Source of the DNA: Paraburkholderia fungorum
GTDB taxonomy: Bacteria > Pseudomonadota > Gammaproteobacteria > Burkholderiales > Burkholderiaceae
Direction of reading: 5' to 3'
Length of the DNA stretch: 64,000 bases
NCBI RefSeq assembly: GCF_900099835.1
Contig: NZ_FNKP01000003.1
Location: 62,001 to 126,000, forward strand
Shown: positions 35,518-44,411 of the stretch, in pieces
Layout: each line of letters starts with the position of its first letter
Numbering within the stretch: the first letter of the stretch is position 1
The notes under the pieces: generated by a model
What the model was told of the DNA's origin: nothing
The model's input: the letters and a program-made list of their open reading frames with translations, nothing else
Database searches by the model: none
Made by a program: the position numbers and the translations under genes

Positions 35518-36473
35518 GCCCGTCCCCTGTCGAGACCGGCCGCCAGTTCGTGCAGATGGAAGTGATAGGGTCCGAGCTTGCCGCCATAGTTGCCCGCCGA
35601 AATCCGCAGCACGCCGCGCGTGCCGCCGAGCGCCGTTGCGGCCTCGATGCCGGCGGTCATCGCGGCGCCCACGTCGGTGTCGGTCAGTCCGTCGATCACA
35701 ATCTCCAGCACGCAGCCCACTTCCGCGGAGAGTTTGCTGCGTGCCGCGAGGCCGAGCAGGCTGGGACAGAACGCGTCGTTCGTCGACGCGCTTGCTCCTG
35801 CATAACGCGAGCCGACCTTCGAACCCGACCGCACGATGCCGCCTGGAAACGGCATGACCACGTTCGGCAGCCGGCGCATCGCGGCGACGGCAGCTTCGGC
35901 GGCGGCGAGCGCGGCATCGGTGTCGCGCGCGAGAAACAACAGGTTGCCGCCGCCGACTGCCTTGACGGTCGCCGCCGTGTCCTCGCAGACGAACTCGCCG
36001 TCCATTACCGGCACGCGCCAGTAACGCGTCGGGCCGATCATCTTCGAGATCTGCCAGCCGTCGCCGAAAAAACGCAGCCCGCTGCCGAGCGGCGCGCGGT
36101 CGGACAGCGGCGCGCGGCTCGTTGCCGGATCGATGCCGCCGAACACGGCGGTCGTCGGGCACGTCAGCACACATTGCCCGACGCGCCGTCCGATCTGCTT
36201 CGCCAGTTCCTTCGACGACACCGCGAATAGCAGCACGGCGACCCCCGGCCGGCCATCGGGCGTTTCGTCGTCGCCCAGCAGTCGCTCGACGCCGGCCTCG
36301 CAGCCGCAGCCGATCACCGACGTGGCGAAGCCCGTCAGCGAGTTTGCCGCGTTCATCGCCCAGCTTTGCGTGTGCGCGGTGATTAAGAGCCGCGTCGCCT
36401 TCATCGGAAAAGCCTCGGCGAAGGTGGCGTCGATCGCGGTGCCGTTGATTTCGAGCGTGGGCGGAGCGTTCAT
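35514..36473 (-). CDS. fhcD: Formylmethanofuran:H4MPT formyltransferase, subunit D
   Basis: 319 residues, close to archaeal Ftr. Landmarks are INGTAIDATFAEAFPMKATRL at the N-terminus, CPTTAVFGG, WRVPVMDGEF and the C-terminal GNYGGKLGPYHFHLHEL. It moves the formyl group from N5-formyl-H4MPT to the methylofuran-type cofactor, after which FhcA hydrolyses it to formate. The fhc order here is B-A-D-C on one strand, as in methylotrophs. It is 12 bases downstream of fhcA. Confidence 0.96.
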   Translation of the reverse strand: MNAPPTLEINGTAIDATFAEAFPMKATRLLITAHTQSWAMNAANSLTGFATSVIGCGCEAGVERLLGDDETPDGRPGVAVLLFAVSSKELAKQIGRRVGQCVLTCPTTAVFGGIDPATSRAPLSDRAPLGSGLRFFGDGWQISKMIGPTRYWRVPVMDGEFVCEDTAATVKAVGGGNLLFLARDTDAALAAAEAAVAAMRRLPNVVMPFPGGIVRSGSKVGSRYAGASASTNDAFCPSLLGLAARSKLSAEVGCVLEIVIDGLTDTDVGAAMTAGIEAATALGGTRGVLRISAGNYGGKLGPYHFHLHELAAGLDRGRA

Positions 36474-36485
36474 CGGGGGCGGCGA

Positions 36486-38180
36486 TCAGGCGAGACACGC
36501 GACCGGCAACAGACGGCCGCCGCGACAGCAATCGCAGACTTCGTCGTCGCTGATCGCCGCGTGGTCGAAGCGCGTGGCGAGTTTCGTCTCGCTGTACGCG
36601 CGCAGCGTCTTTTCGATGCTGCGGTCGAATTCGGGCGCGACGAAATGAATGCCGCCCGTCGGCGCGGCGACCAGCGTGCCATCGCGCGCGACCAGTTCGC
36701 CGTCCTTGAACACATAAGCGGGCGACGTGAACATCCGCTCGCGATCGGCGTCGTCGCGGTAGACGGCGATGTCCGCCGCCGCGCCCGCGCCGAGGTGTCC
36801 GCGATCGCGCAGCCCGAGCAGCCGCGCCGGCCCCGCGCGCGTGATGATCGCGATGTCGTATAGCGAGAACTCGCGCTTGAGGTCCGGCAGCGCGCTCGCC
36901 ACCGGCGCGTCCGGATGGAGCTTCGCGAGTTGCTCATCGCGAAACGTCTTGTCCATCAGCAGGCGGATCAGATGCGGGTAGCTCGTGAACGGTCCGCCGT
37001 TCGGATGATCGGTGGTCATCGCGACGCGCCACGGGTCGTCGACGAGCAGGAAAATCTCCAGCCCGATGATCCATTGCAGCGCGTTCACATAGCTCTGTTC
37101 GCGATAGCGGAACGGCACCACGCCGCAGCCCGCATCGCATTCGATGTCGCCCAGCACCCATTTGTGCGGCCGCGCGAGCGGTGTGTTGCGGAACTGCATC
37201 ATCGTGTCACCCGATGCGGTGACGGTCTGTCCGAAAATGATCTGGCCGACATCGATCGACACGTTCGGCCGCGCGTTCACCGCTTCGGCAATACGCTGCG
37301 CGCCCGACGAAAACTTGTGCGGACCTTCGACGCCGTAGCTGTGAAACTGGATATGCGTGAGATGGATCGGCAGGCCGTCGGCGGCATCCATCGTCGCAAT
37401 CGTCGAATCGATATTGCCGGGCACGCCGAGATTGCTCGCATGCACATGCAGCGGATGCGGCACACGCAATTCGGTGAGCGCACGCGTGAGCGTATGCAGC
37501 ACGTCGCGCGGCGTGACGCCGTAGTGCGCATGGGCTTCGTCGACATCGAGCGAGCGCTGGTTGAACTTGAATGCCGAAATGCCGCCCGGATTCACCACTT
37601 TGACGCCGAGCGCCTTGCTCGCATGAATCGTCCAGCCGATGTAGTCGCGCAGCCGCGCGAAATCGTCGCGCGCGGCGAGCATCTGCAGGAACAGTTCGTC
37701 GTTGCCTAGCATGACGTAGGCACCGTGATCGATGATCGGCGTGTCGCCCATTTCCAGATGCGTGTGGCGTGCGTTGGACGGCATCATCGCCGGTTCGAAC
37801 GCGGCCGTGTAGCCCATTTCGGCGTAGCGGTAGCCGGTCGCGAGCGTGCCCGGCGTGCAGACGCCGCACGACGGCAGGCGCAAGTAACGGCCTGCGGCGT
37901 CCTGCGCGGATTCAGAGGCGGACTCACGCGCGGTATCGTCGCGATGATCCTCGGGCAGCAGCAGCCGCGACAGGTTGGTCTTGCCGCCGCCGATGTGCGA
38001 ATGCATATCGATGCCGCCCGCCATCACAATCATGCCGGTGGCGTCGTATTCGCGATCGGCGGGCGCATGGGCAGGCAACTCGACGATACGTCCATCGCGA
38101 AACGCGATGTCGCGACGCTCGCCGTTCACGTTGTTGGCCGGGTCGTAGACAGTGCCCCCTTTTAGCCGGACGACGCTCAT
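36486..38180 (-). CDS. fhcA: Formyltransferase/hydrolase complex subunit A (amidohydrolase)
   Basis: 564 residues of the amidohydrolase superfamily, FwdA/FhcA type: GGIDMHSHIGGGK with His60 and His62 for the binuclear zinc site, HPLHVHASNLG, PIHLTHIQFHSYG and TTDHPNGGPFTSYP. It hydrolyses the formylated cofactor to formate. The ATG at 38180 overlaps the fhcB stop (ATGA); an in-frame ATG two codons upstream is possible. The C-terminus is Cys-rich (EVCDCCRGGRLLP), as in methylotroph homologues. Confidence 0.96.
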   Translation of the reverse strand: MSVVRLKGGTVYDPANNVNGERRDIAFRDGRIVELPAHAPADREYDATGMIVMAGGIDMHSHIGGGKTNLSRLLLPEDHRDDTARESASESAQDAAGRYLRLPSCGVCTPGTLATGYRYAEMGYTAAFEPAMMPSNARHTHLEMGDTPIIDHGAYVMLGNDELFLQMLAARDDFARLRDYIGWTIHASKALGVKVVNPGGISAFKFNQRSLDVDEAHAHYGVTPRDVLHTLTRALTELRVPHPLHVHASNLGVPGNIDSTIATMDAADGLPIHLTHIQFHSYGVEGPHKFSSGAQRIAEAVNARPNVSIDVGQIIFGQTVTASGDTMMQFRNTPLARPHKWVLGDIECDAGCGVVPFRYREQSYVNALQWIIGLEIFLLVDDPWRVAMTTDHPNGGPFTSYPHLIRLLMDKTFRDEQLAKLHPDAPVASALPDLKREFSLYDIAIITRAGPARLLGLRDRGHLGAGAAADIAVYRDDADRERMFTSPAYVFKDGELVARDGTLVAAPTGGIHFVAPEFDRSIEKTLRAYSETKLATRFDHAAISDDEVCDCCRGGRLLPVACLA

Positions 38181-39595
38181 GGGCATTCCTGCGCAGCGCA
38201 AACGGCAGCGATTTGCTGGTTGACGAGCGTGGTCAGCCGTGCGGCGATCGACGCGACGGTTTGCAATGTCTCGTGCAGTCCTTCGCCGCGCGCGGCAACC
38301 AGCCGCATCACCACCGTACCGTCGACGCGAAACAGATGACCGCCGCTGTCGATGCCCGGCGTCGCCACCGGCACAAACACGGTATTTGCGCCGCGCGTTC
38401 GCGCGGCGTCGGCGAGAGCCGGATGGCCGAGCACGATCAGCGCGAGTCCGGGGTCGAGGGCCGCCGGCCACGGTTGCGGCGCGAAACTGGCGATCCATAG
38501 CAACGCGTCGGTTTCGCGGGCGGCCAGCAGCTTGTGCGTGCGATAGCGATACGGATCGTGATCGAGCGGCGCGCTGCCGGCGAGTCTCGTGGGCTTCGAC
38601 ACGCGCGTGCGCAGCGGCATGCCGGAGAGCCAGGTCAGCGCCTGATTGACTGTCGACGCACCATCGTCGCCGCCGAGTGCGAGACAGGCTGCGCGTGTCG
38701 TGCGATTGATCGTCTTGACAATCCGGTTCAGCGCTTCGATCAGCAGCGCCTCGTGCGGGCCGGGCAACGCGGCGGGTTCGTAGACGAGCACTGTGTAGCG
38801 CGCGGCGGCAATGCGCGCGTGCAGCGTCTCAAGCGTCGCGGCCATCTGTCCGGCGACGGTGTCGCCATCGCGATGCAGCGCATCGGCGGTGCGGCCTTCG
38901 GCGACGGCGGACCACATCGCGAGCACGTCGAATGGATCGGCTTGCGGCAGCAGCGACCCCGTGCGGCACTGGGCAAAACCCGCGCTTGCCGGATCGACGC
39001 CACTGCCGACGAAGATCAGTTCGCGCTCGAATTCCGTGCCCGCCAATATCCGCGTGAAAAAGCGCGGATAGCGCTGCGACGGCTCGCATCCGAAGAACAC
39101 CAGCAGGTCCGCGCGCGAGCGTATTTCGGAGAGCGTGGTGAAGAACGCACCGCGATCCTGCAGCGCGAGCGTCGCCGCGCCCAGCGCGTCGCCATGCAGA
39201 TGATCGAGCATCGCGCCGCACGCTGCCGCAAGCGGATATAGCGCACGAGTGCCGGCGACATCGGTGGCGAGTCCGCCAAAAAGCGGACGGCGTGCGTTCG
39301 CGAGCAGTGTCGCGGCGTGTGTCAACGCGGTGTCGAACGCGCTTGCCTGGCCGTCGACGAAGGCTTCGCTCTTTGCGTCATGCGCGCCGTACTGCGCGAG
39401 TCCAGCCGACAGACGAGGGCATTCGGTATCGGGAGCGTCGAGCATGCCGTCGTCGCGCGATTCGACGACGACGTCATCGCACAGCAGAGGGCAGAACGGA
39501 CAGATCCAGTCGCGCTTATCTACCGGCGCGCGTGCGCTCGATGCGCTCGATGCGCTGGTGCGGGACGTGGACGGATCGTTGGACAAAAGGGGCAT
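38177..39595 (-). CDS. fhcB: Formyltransferase/hydrolase complex subunit B
   Basis: 472 residues related to the molybdopterin subunit FwdB. It keeps an N-terminal DWICPFCPLLCDD (Cys32, Cys35, Cys39) but, as known for bacterial Fhc, the complex works as a hydrolase and does not need the Mo/W redox centre. The first ~25 residues are Ser/Ala-rich, and an in-frame stop sits just upstream, so the ATG at 39595 is the first possible ATG; its ribosome site is weak. A -24/-12-like element lies at 39608-39622, very close to the start. Confidence 0.93.
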   Translation of the reverse strand: MPLLSNDPSTSRTSASSASSARAPVDKRDWICPFCPLLCDDVVVESRDDGMLDAPDTECPRLSAGLAQYGAHDAKSEAFVDGQASAFDTALTHAATLLANARRPLFGGLATDVAGTRALYPLAAACGAMLDHLHGDALGAATLALQDRGAFFTTLSEIRSRADLLVFFGCEPSQRYPRFFTRILAGTEFERELIFVGSGVDPASAGFAQCRTGSLLPQADPFDVLAMWSAVAEGRTADALHRDGDTVAGQMAATLETLHARIAAARYTVLVYEPAALPGPHEALLIEALNRIVKTINRTTRAACLALGGDDGASTVNQALTWLSGMPLRTRVSKPTRLAGSAPLDHDPYRYRTHKLLAARETDALLWIASFAPQPWPAALDPGLALIVLGHPALADAARTRGANTVFVPVATPGIDSGGHLFRVDGTVVMRLVAARGEGLHETLQTVASIAARLTTLVNQQIAAVCAAQECP

Positions 39596-39607
39596 GGCGC
39601 ATTTTTA

Positions 39608-39622
39608 GCAAGCTCCATGCCG
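39608..39622 (-). promoter_or_regulatory. -24/-12-like element upstream of fhcB, shared with pqqA
   Basis: Read leftward this is CGGCATGGAGCTTGC, with GG and GC 12 bases apart as in sigma-54 promoters (consensus TGGCAC-N5-TTGC). Fourteen of the bases are identical to those upstream of pqqA. Transcription from it would begin about at the fhcB start codon, so it would be nearly leaderless, or the element may act as a protein-binding site instead. Confidence 0.4.
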
Positions 39623-39867
39623 ATTTAAATCCCGCGCCCACGCGGCATCGCCTGAACGGTCGTGCTGCTTTGTTTTCAGCGGAATCGGGATTGCTGCGTG
39701 ACGATTCCTGCGCGCTGCAAGGACCCGGCCGGTGTTGAAACGTCGGACAGGTTGTGTTCGCGACTGGAGCAGAGTGTCACGCGCGGGCATCGGCGGATGT
39801 GGCCCGCCTGTCTTTCATTTGCCTATACGGCACGCGCGCCGAATGGCATGGAAATTGTATGGCAGTG

Positions 39868-40614
39868 CTAGCGCGACGCGGTGGGCGTGATGTCCATCTG
39901 CACATCGTGCAACGCGGACGCGACGAGCCACGCGCTCGCGCCGGTGTTGGCCGCAGTATCGAGATCCGCACGATGACGGATACCGCCCGCGCCGATCACC
40001 GTGGTGTGCGCAGGTGCGCTGTCGCGGACGCGCCCGACGCTGGCGAGATCGGGACCTGCGTAGCTGCCGACCTGATCGAGCGTCATCACGATGACGCGCG
40101 AGGGCCACCACGCCGAACCGTTGTCGAGCGATGTGGCGGCCAGCAGCGCGCCGCCGCGATGATCGAGCGACAGGATCGGCGCGAGCCCGGCGGCTTGTGC
40201 AATCTGAAGGGCGTGAATATCACGGAGCGATTCGGAGCCGAAGACCGGCACGAGTCGCGCAAGCGAGGGACGAGCGGGATGGGCGTCGCCAGGGATGAGA
40301 GTGTCGATGTGGTCGAACAGCGCGCGCATCGACGCGTAATCCGTGTAGCCGGCGTCGAGCCAGATGTCGACGCCCGGCAGCGCGGTACGCAACGCGGCGA
40401 GCGCGTGCACATGTGCGCCGCGCTGCAGGATTGCGCCGAGGTCGGCGATGTAGAGCGTGCGCGCGCCGCTGGCGGCGAGCAGCGCGCGAGCGATGACAAG
40501 CGGTTCGCTGCCCGCGGCGAGACGCGACTGGATGGGCCGATAGGCCGTTCGCTCGCCGCGCACCGCGCGCACCACGTGGCCGTCGAGCAGATCGAGAACC
40601 GGTATCACCTGCAT
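39868..40614 (-). CDS. HisA/HisF-like TIM-barrel protein of the C1 cofactor cluster
   Basis: 248 residues beginning MQVIPVLDLLDGHVVRAVRGER, clearly of the HisA/HisF fold, with IADLGAIL and later VIGAGGIRHRADL at the phosphate-binding site. It lies among methylofuran/H4MPT genes and not among his genes, so a step in cofactor synthesis is more likely than histidine synthesis; the reaction is unknown. Such HisA-like proteins recur near these genes in methylotrophs. It is divergent from the MfnD-like gene with only 14 bases between starts, and 272 bases upstream of fhcB. Confidence 0.82.
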   Translation of the reverse strand: MQVIPVLDLLDGHVVRAVRGERTAYRPIQSRLAAGSEPLVIARALLAASGARTLYIADLGAILQRGAHVHALAALRTALPGVDIWLDAGYTDYASMRALFDHIDTLIPGDAHPARPSLARLVPVFGSESLRDIHALQIAQAAGLAPILSLDHRGGALLAATSLDNGSAWWPSRVIVMTLDQVGSYAGPDLASVGRVRDSAPAHTTVIGAGGIRHRADLDTAANTGASAWLVASALHDVQMDITPTASR

Positions 40615-40628
40615 GGGGGCGCGTTCCT

Positions 40629-41690
40629 TTGACCAAGATCTTTGTCTACGAGTATCTCACCGGCGGCGGCATCGATCCTGCGCTCGCGGGCGAAGGCAAG
40701 CTTGCCGACCTGAGCGCGCTGATCGTCGAAGGCCGCGTGATGCGCGATGCGCTGCTGGCCGATCTGCGCAAACTGGACGGCGTAGAGGTGACGTTCGCGA
40801 CATCGCGCTTCGAAACGCCCGAGCTTGGGCAGCGTCATTGTAGGGCCACGCCCGGCGAATCGATGACGGCCTTCGTCGCGCGCGAGGCGCGCGCCCACGA
40901 TTACGCGTGGATCATCGCGCCGGAATGCGACGGGCTATTGCTGCGGCTGTACGACGCGGTTGGCGCGGCGCGCTGGCTCGGTTGCGCCAAGGAAGCGATC
41001 CGCGTCGCGTCGAGCAAGAGCGCGACGGCCGCGTGTCTTGCCGCGAGCGGCATTGCGACGACGCCCGCGCTGGAACCTGGCGGGGCAGATCAGGCCGACG
41101 AAACCGCTGGCCGCCGCTGGGTCGTCAAGCCCGACGACGGCGCGGGCGGCCTCGACACCTTCGTGTTCGATCATCTCGCCGATGCATGTGCCGAATACGA
41201 AACGCGCGCGGCCGCAGCGCGCAATCCGGTGCTGCAGGCATGGGTCGACGGCGAGCCGCTGAGCCTGTCGCTGCTGTGCCGCGAACGGCATGCCGAAGTG
41301 ATCAGCATCAATCGTCAGCAGATCGGCTTGAGTCGCGCAGATGAAACGTCGCAAGAGCCGCACATCGTCGAATTCGACGGCGTGCTGGTCGATCAGATCG
41401 ACCGCTTTAGCGACCAGGGGCGCACGCTCAGTGCGCTCGCGCTGCGTATTGCGCTGGCGTTGCCTGGGTTGCGCGGTTTTGTCGGTATCGACGTGGTGTG
41501 GCATCCGCAGCGTGGCCCGGTGGTGATCGAGGTGAATCCACGCGTGACGGTCGCGTACGCCGCCCTCGCGGCCGCACGCGGCGGCCAGCTTGCGCGCGCG
41601 CTACTGACGGCGCATGGCGTGCAGATCACTCCGCCTGCGAGGATGACGCTCGTGAAACCGCCTCAGTCGACGCTCGGAGCGCAGTCTTGA
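40629..41690 (+). CDS. ATP-grasp ligase, MfnD-like
   Basis: 353 residues with a TTG start at 40629 (TTGACCAAG); no ATG or GTG gives a full-length N-terminus MTKIFVYEYLTGGG. The ATP-grasp core shows RWVVKPDDGAGG for nucleotide binding and VIEVNPRVTVAY for metal binding. Archaeal MfnD attaches glutamate to tyramine in methanofuran synthesis, and the neighbours here are homologues of MfnF, MfnE and MfnB, so this is the likely counterpart in bacterial methylofuran synthesis. The stop overlaps the next start. Confidence 0.85.
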   Translation: MTKIFVYEYLTGGGIDPALAGEGKLADLSALIVEGRVMRDALLADLRKLDGVEVTFATSRFETPELGQRHCRATPGESMTAFVAREARAHDYAWIIAPECDGLLLRLYDAVGAARWLGCAKEAIRVASSKSATAACLAASGIATTPALEPGGADQADETAGRRWVVKPDDGAGGLDTFVFDHLADACAEYETRAAAARNPVLQAWVDGEPLSLSLLCRERHAEVISINRQQIGLSRADETSQEPHIVEFDGVLVDQIDRFSDQGRTLSALALRIALALPGLRGFVGIDVVWHPQRGPVVIEVNPRVTVAYAALAAARGGQLARALLTAHGVQITPPARMTLVKPPQSTLGAQS

Positions 41691-42796
41691 GCGCGCCGCA
41701 TGCAACTGGCGCGCGCGTGTTCGGCTGGGACGTCGGCGGCGCGCATGTGAAGGTGTCGATGGTTGATCAGGGCGGCACCGTGCTCGATGTCGCGCAATGG
41801 GCATGTCCGCTGTGGCAGGGGCTCGATCATCTCGAGCGCACCATCGGGCGCGTCATCGAACGCTGGCCGCAGGCGCGCGATACGCACGCGCGTCACGCAG
41901 TGACGATGACCGGCGAAATGGTCGATCTGTTCGCCGATCGCGCCGCAGGCGTGCGCGCGATCGTGGCGACGCTGGCTGGCTGTCTCGATGCGCAGTCCGA
42001 CGCGTGGCTCGACGCCCGTCTTGCGTTTTACGCGGGCGACGCCGGCTGGCTGGCAGCCGAGTCCTGCGCTGCCGACTGGCGCTCGGTCGCCTCCGCGAAC
42101 TGGCTCGCCACCGCGCGCTGGGTCGCCACGCGCGTGCCGAATGCGGTGCTCGTCGATATCGGCAGCACGACGACCGACCTCGTTCCGATCGTCGACCACC
42201 GCGTGGTCGCGCGAGCCGCGACCGACGCAGGCCGTCTCGCGAACGGCGAACTCGTCTATCAAGGCGTCGTGCGCACGCCGTTGTGCGGCATTGCACATCG
42301 GATCGAGTTCGCCGGTGTCACGGTCAACGTGATGAACGAATGGTTCGCGACCAGCGCGGATGTTTACCGCCTGACCGGCGAACTCGATCCTCTCTTCGAC
42401 GCGCATCCAAGTGCCGATCAGGGGCCGAAAACCGAAGCGGCCAGTTGCGCGCGGCTCGCGCGGATGATCGGCCGCGACGCGCACGAAGCGAGCGCGACCG
42501 AATGGCGCTGCTTTGCGCAGCGCTGGCGCGCGCTGCAATTGCGGGAGATCGGCATGAATCTCGCGCGGGTCGTCGCGGGCCGCCCGGAACTGGCCGCCGC
42601 ACCGCTCATCGGCGCCGGCTGTGGGCGCTTTCTGGCCGCCGCGCTCGCGCGTGACGAGGCACGCGGCTATCTCGACTTCGGCGCGCTGGCGGACGCGTCC
42701 GGCGAGTGTTCCGGGTGGGCTGCGACCTGCGCGCCGAGCGTGGCGGTGGGGTTGCTTGCGTTGGGCGCGCAGCGCATCGCGTCGAGCGGGGCATGA
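41687..42796 (+). CDS. MfnF-like protein (H4MPT-linked C1 transfer pathway, hydantoinase/oxoprolinase-like)
   Basis: 369 residues if it starts at the TTG at 41687, overlapping the previous stop as TTGA; GTG at 41717 is the alternative. It has an ASKHA/hydantoinase-A-like fold: VFGWDVGGAHVKVSMVD (phosphate-1 region), VLVDIGSTTTDLVPI (phosphate-2) and GAGCGRFLAAAL near the C-terminus. Archaeal MfnF couples the aminomethylfuran and tyramine parts of methanofuran. The stop codon lies inside a 12-base tandem repeat. Confidence 0.85.
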   Translation: MSAPHATGARVFGWDVGGAHVKVSMVDQGGTVLDVAQWACPLWQGLDHLERTIGRVIERWPQARDTHARHAVTMTGEMVDLFADRAAGVRAIVATLAGCLDAQSDAWLDARLAFYAGDAGWLAAESCAADWRSVASANWLATARWVATRVPNAVLVDIGSTTTDLVPIVDHRVVARAATDAGRLANGELVYQGVVRTPLCGIAHRIEFAGVTVNVMNEWFATSADVYRLTGELDPLFDAHPSADQGPKTEAASCARLARMIGRDAHEASATEWRCFAQRWRALQLREIGMNLARVVAGRPELAAAPLIGAGCGRFLAAALARDEARGYLDFGALADASGECSGWAATCAPSVAVGLLALGAQRIASSGA

Positions 42797-42826
42797 GGTG
42801 ACACATGAGGTGACACATGAGGTGAC
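42793..42826 (+). repeat. 12-base tandem repeat, nearly three copies
   Basis: ATGAGGTGACAC is repeated head to tail, beginning at the stop codon of the MfnF-like gene. Each copy contains GAGGTGA, a perfect match to the extended Shine-Dalgarno sequence, and the minimal frame ATG-AGG-TGA. It lies about 160 bases before the MfnE-like start. Confidence 0.8.
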
Positions 42827-42984
42827 GCGGCGATTGAAAACGGCGGTGCGCCGGGTCGTTTATCGACAGGCGCGCGCCACGCGTTATCACCGGGCGCAGC
42901 CGCAACGACCGGGCGACGCGCCGACGCGTGCGGTAATGGAACACACTGGCACACGGCATACAACTCGAAGCGAGGATAACCGTC

Positions 42985-43575
42985 ATGTGGGTGGTCAAGA
43001 TCGGAGGCAGTCTCAGTCACGAGTCGACGCTGCGCCACTGGCTCACCGAACTGGGTGAAGTTGGAGGAGGGCGGGTGGTCATCGTGCCGGGCGGCGGCGA
43101 TTTCGCGGACAAGGTGCGGCAATATCAAAGCGAATGGCGTTTCGACGACCTCGCCGCGCACAACATGTGTCTGCTGGCAATGACCCAATACGCGCTGCTG
43201 ATGCAGGGCGTCGTGCCGGAGCTCGTGCTCGCGTCGAGCGAGGCGAAGATACGCCGCACGTTGCGGGACGGCCATGTAGCGGTGTGGGTACCGACTGCGC
43301 TGATGCGCGATACGCCCGACGCAATGAGTAACTGGGACACGACCTCCGACAGCCTCGCTGCGTGGCTCTCGACGATGCTCAACGCGGAGCGTCTGATCGT
43401 CGTGAAATCCTGTCCGATCGCCGCCGACGATCGGCTCGAAACACTGGCCGCTGCGGGGGTGGTCGACTGTCGTTTTGTCGATTACGTGAAAGACGCCAAC
43501 TACGTGGTCGAACTGCTGGACAAGAACAGTGTCGCGTTGATGCGCGACCGGCTGCTCAACAGTCCGGTCACGTGA
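42985..43575 (+). CDS. Amino acid kinase-fold protein, MfnE-like
   Basis: 196 residues starting MWVVKIGGSLS, the standard Gly-rich N-terminus of amino acid kinases, with VIVPGGGDFAD and a later VKSCPI. It is short for the fold, as are the MfnE proteins that phosphorylate (aminomethyl)furanmethanol phosphate in archaeal methanofuran synthesis. A GCGAGGA ribosome site precedes the ATG. The 188-base gap upstream holds the tandem repeat and a TGGCAC sequence at 42947. Confidence 0.85.
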   Translation: MWVVKIGGSLSHESTLRHWLTELGEVGGGRVVIVPGGGDFADKVRQYQSEWRFDDLAAHNMCLLAMTQYALLMQGVVPELVLASSEAKIRRTLRDGHVAVWVPTALMRDTPDAMSNWDTTSDSLAAWLSTMLNAERLIVVKSCPIAADDRLETLAAAGVVDCRFVDYVKDANYVVELLDKNSVALMRDRLLNSPVT

Positions 43576-43602
43576 TGCGTTAACACAGCCCGGATTGGAT
43601 TG

Positions 43603-43626
43603 ACGCGGCGTCGTATTTTGCCGCGT
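43603..43626. terminator. Stem-loop between convergent MfnE-like and MfnB-like genes
   Basis: A perfect 7-bp stem, ACGCGGC/GCCGCGT, with a 10-base loop containing TTTT. There is only a short GTTT downstream, so termination is plausible but unproven. Confidence 0.4.
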
Positions 43627-43643
43627 GTTTGCCGCGTGTGTGC

Positions 43644-44393
43644 CTAATGACGGCGCAATGCGTCCGCGCCGTCCTGCAACGGGATGGCGCTGCCACCGGT
43701 CCTCGATCCTACGCTGGGCTCATGCAACGCGCTTGCCCATTGCGCGACGCGCTGCGGATCGAGTCGCGAGCGGCGCCCGTCGGCGCACAACGCGGTGCGA
43801 AATCCGGCGATATCGGGCGCGAGCGTGCGAATCTGTTCCAGTTGTGCCCAGCCAAGCGCACCGGCGATGCCGACCATCGCGCCGCGCGCACGGGTCAGCC
43901 GCAGCCAGCGGGCCAGCGTGTCGACGTCGGCGTGATCGAACAGCGTGCTGCCGTCCTTGCCGGCCGTATCGAACATCACGCCGATGAAGCCAAGCGCAGC
44001 GGTATGCGTGACGAGTTCGTCGTCCATGCCACCGTCGCAGAGCAGCACCGGCACGACGGCGGCAGGCAGGTTCGCCAGCTGCTCGATGCAACGCCGCGCC
44101 GACGGACCGCGCGCCACGCCGACCTTCACGTAGTCGACACCCGCGTCGCTGACTTCGATCACACGCGACGCGATCTCGTCGAATGCATCGGCGGGCAGGT
44201 CGCCAATCGTTGCGCTGATCGGCTTGACCGGATAGCGCGCGCGCAACTGCCGCGCGATGTGCGCGATGTCACCGATCGCGAGGCCGCCGAGCGCGCCCTC
44301 GTTCGGCTCTTTCAGGTCGATCAGTTCGGCGCCCGCGCGAGCGGCGTCGAATGCCTCGTCGTCCGAGCGGACGCTCGCAAGCAATGCGGTCAT
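43644..44393 (-). CDS. mfnB: (5-formylfuran-3-yl)methyl phosphate synthase, MfnB-like
   Basis: 249 residues with the DUF556/MfnB pattern: LLASVRSDDEAFDAARAGAELIDLKEPNEGALGG, then VDYVKVGV and VLLCDGG. MfnB condenses two glyceraldehyde 3-phosphate molecules into the furan precursor; the Lys residues in IDLKEP and DYVKVG match the catalytic lysines of the family. It follows the DUF447 gene on the same strand and is convergent with the MfnE-like gene. Confidence 0.9.
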   Translation of the reverse strand: MTALLASVRSDDEAFDAARAGAELIDLKEPNEGALGGLAIGDIAHIARQLRARYPVKPISATIGDLPADAFDEIASRVIEVSDAGVDYVKVGVARGPSARRCIEQLANLPAAVVPVLLCDGGMDDELVTHTAALGFIGVMFDTAGKDGSTLFDHADVDTLARWLRLTRARGAMVGIAGALGWAQLEQIRTLAPDIAGFRTALCADGRRSRLDPQRVAQWASALHEPSVGSRTGGSAIPLQDGADALRRH

Positions 44394-44411
44394 CGGGGAT
44401 CTCCGAAAAGG

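Noticed and set aside
42947..42961. TGGCACACGGCATAC before the MfnE-like gene as a sigma-54 promoter
   Set aside because: The -24 box is perfect but the -12 position reads ATAC without the essential GC.
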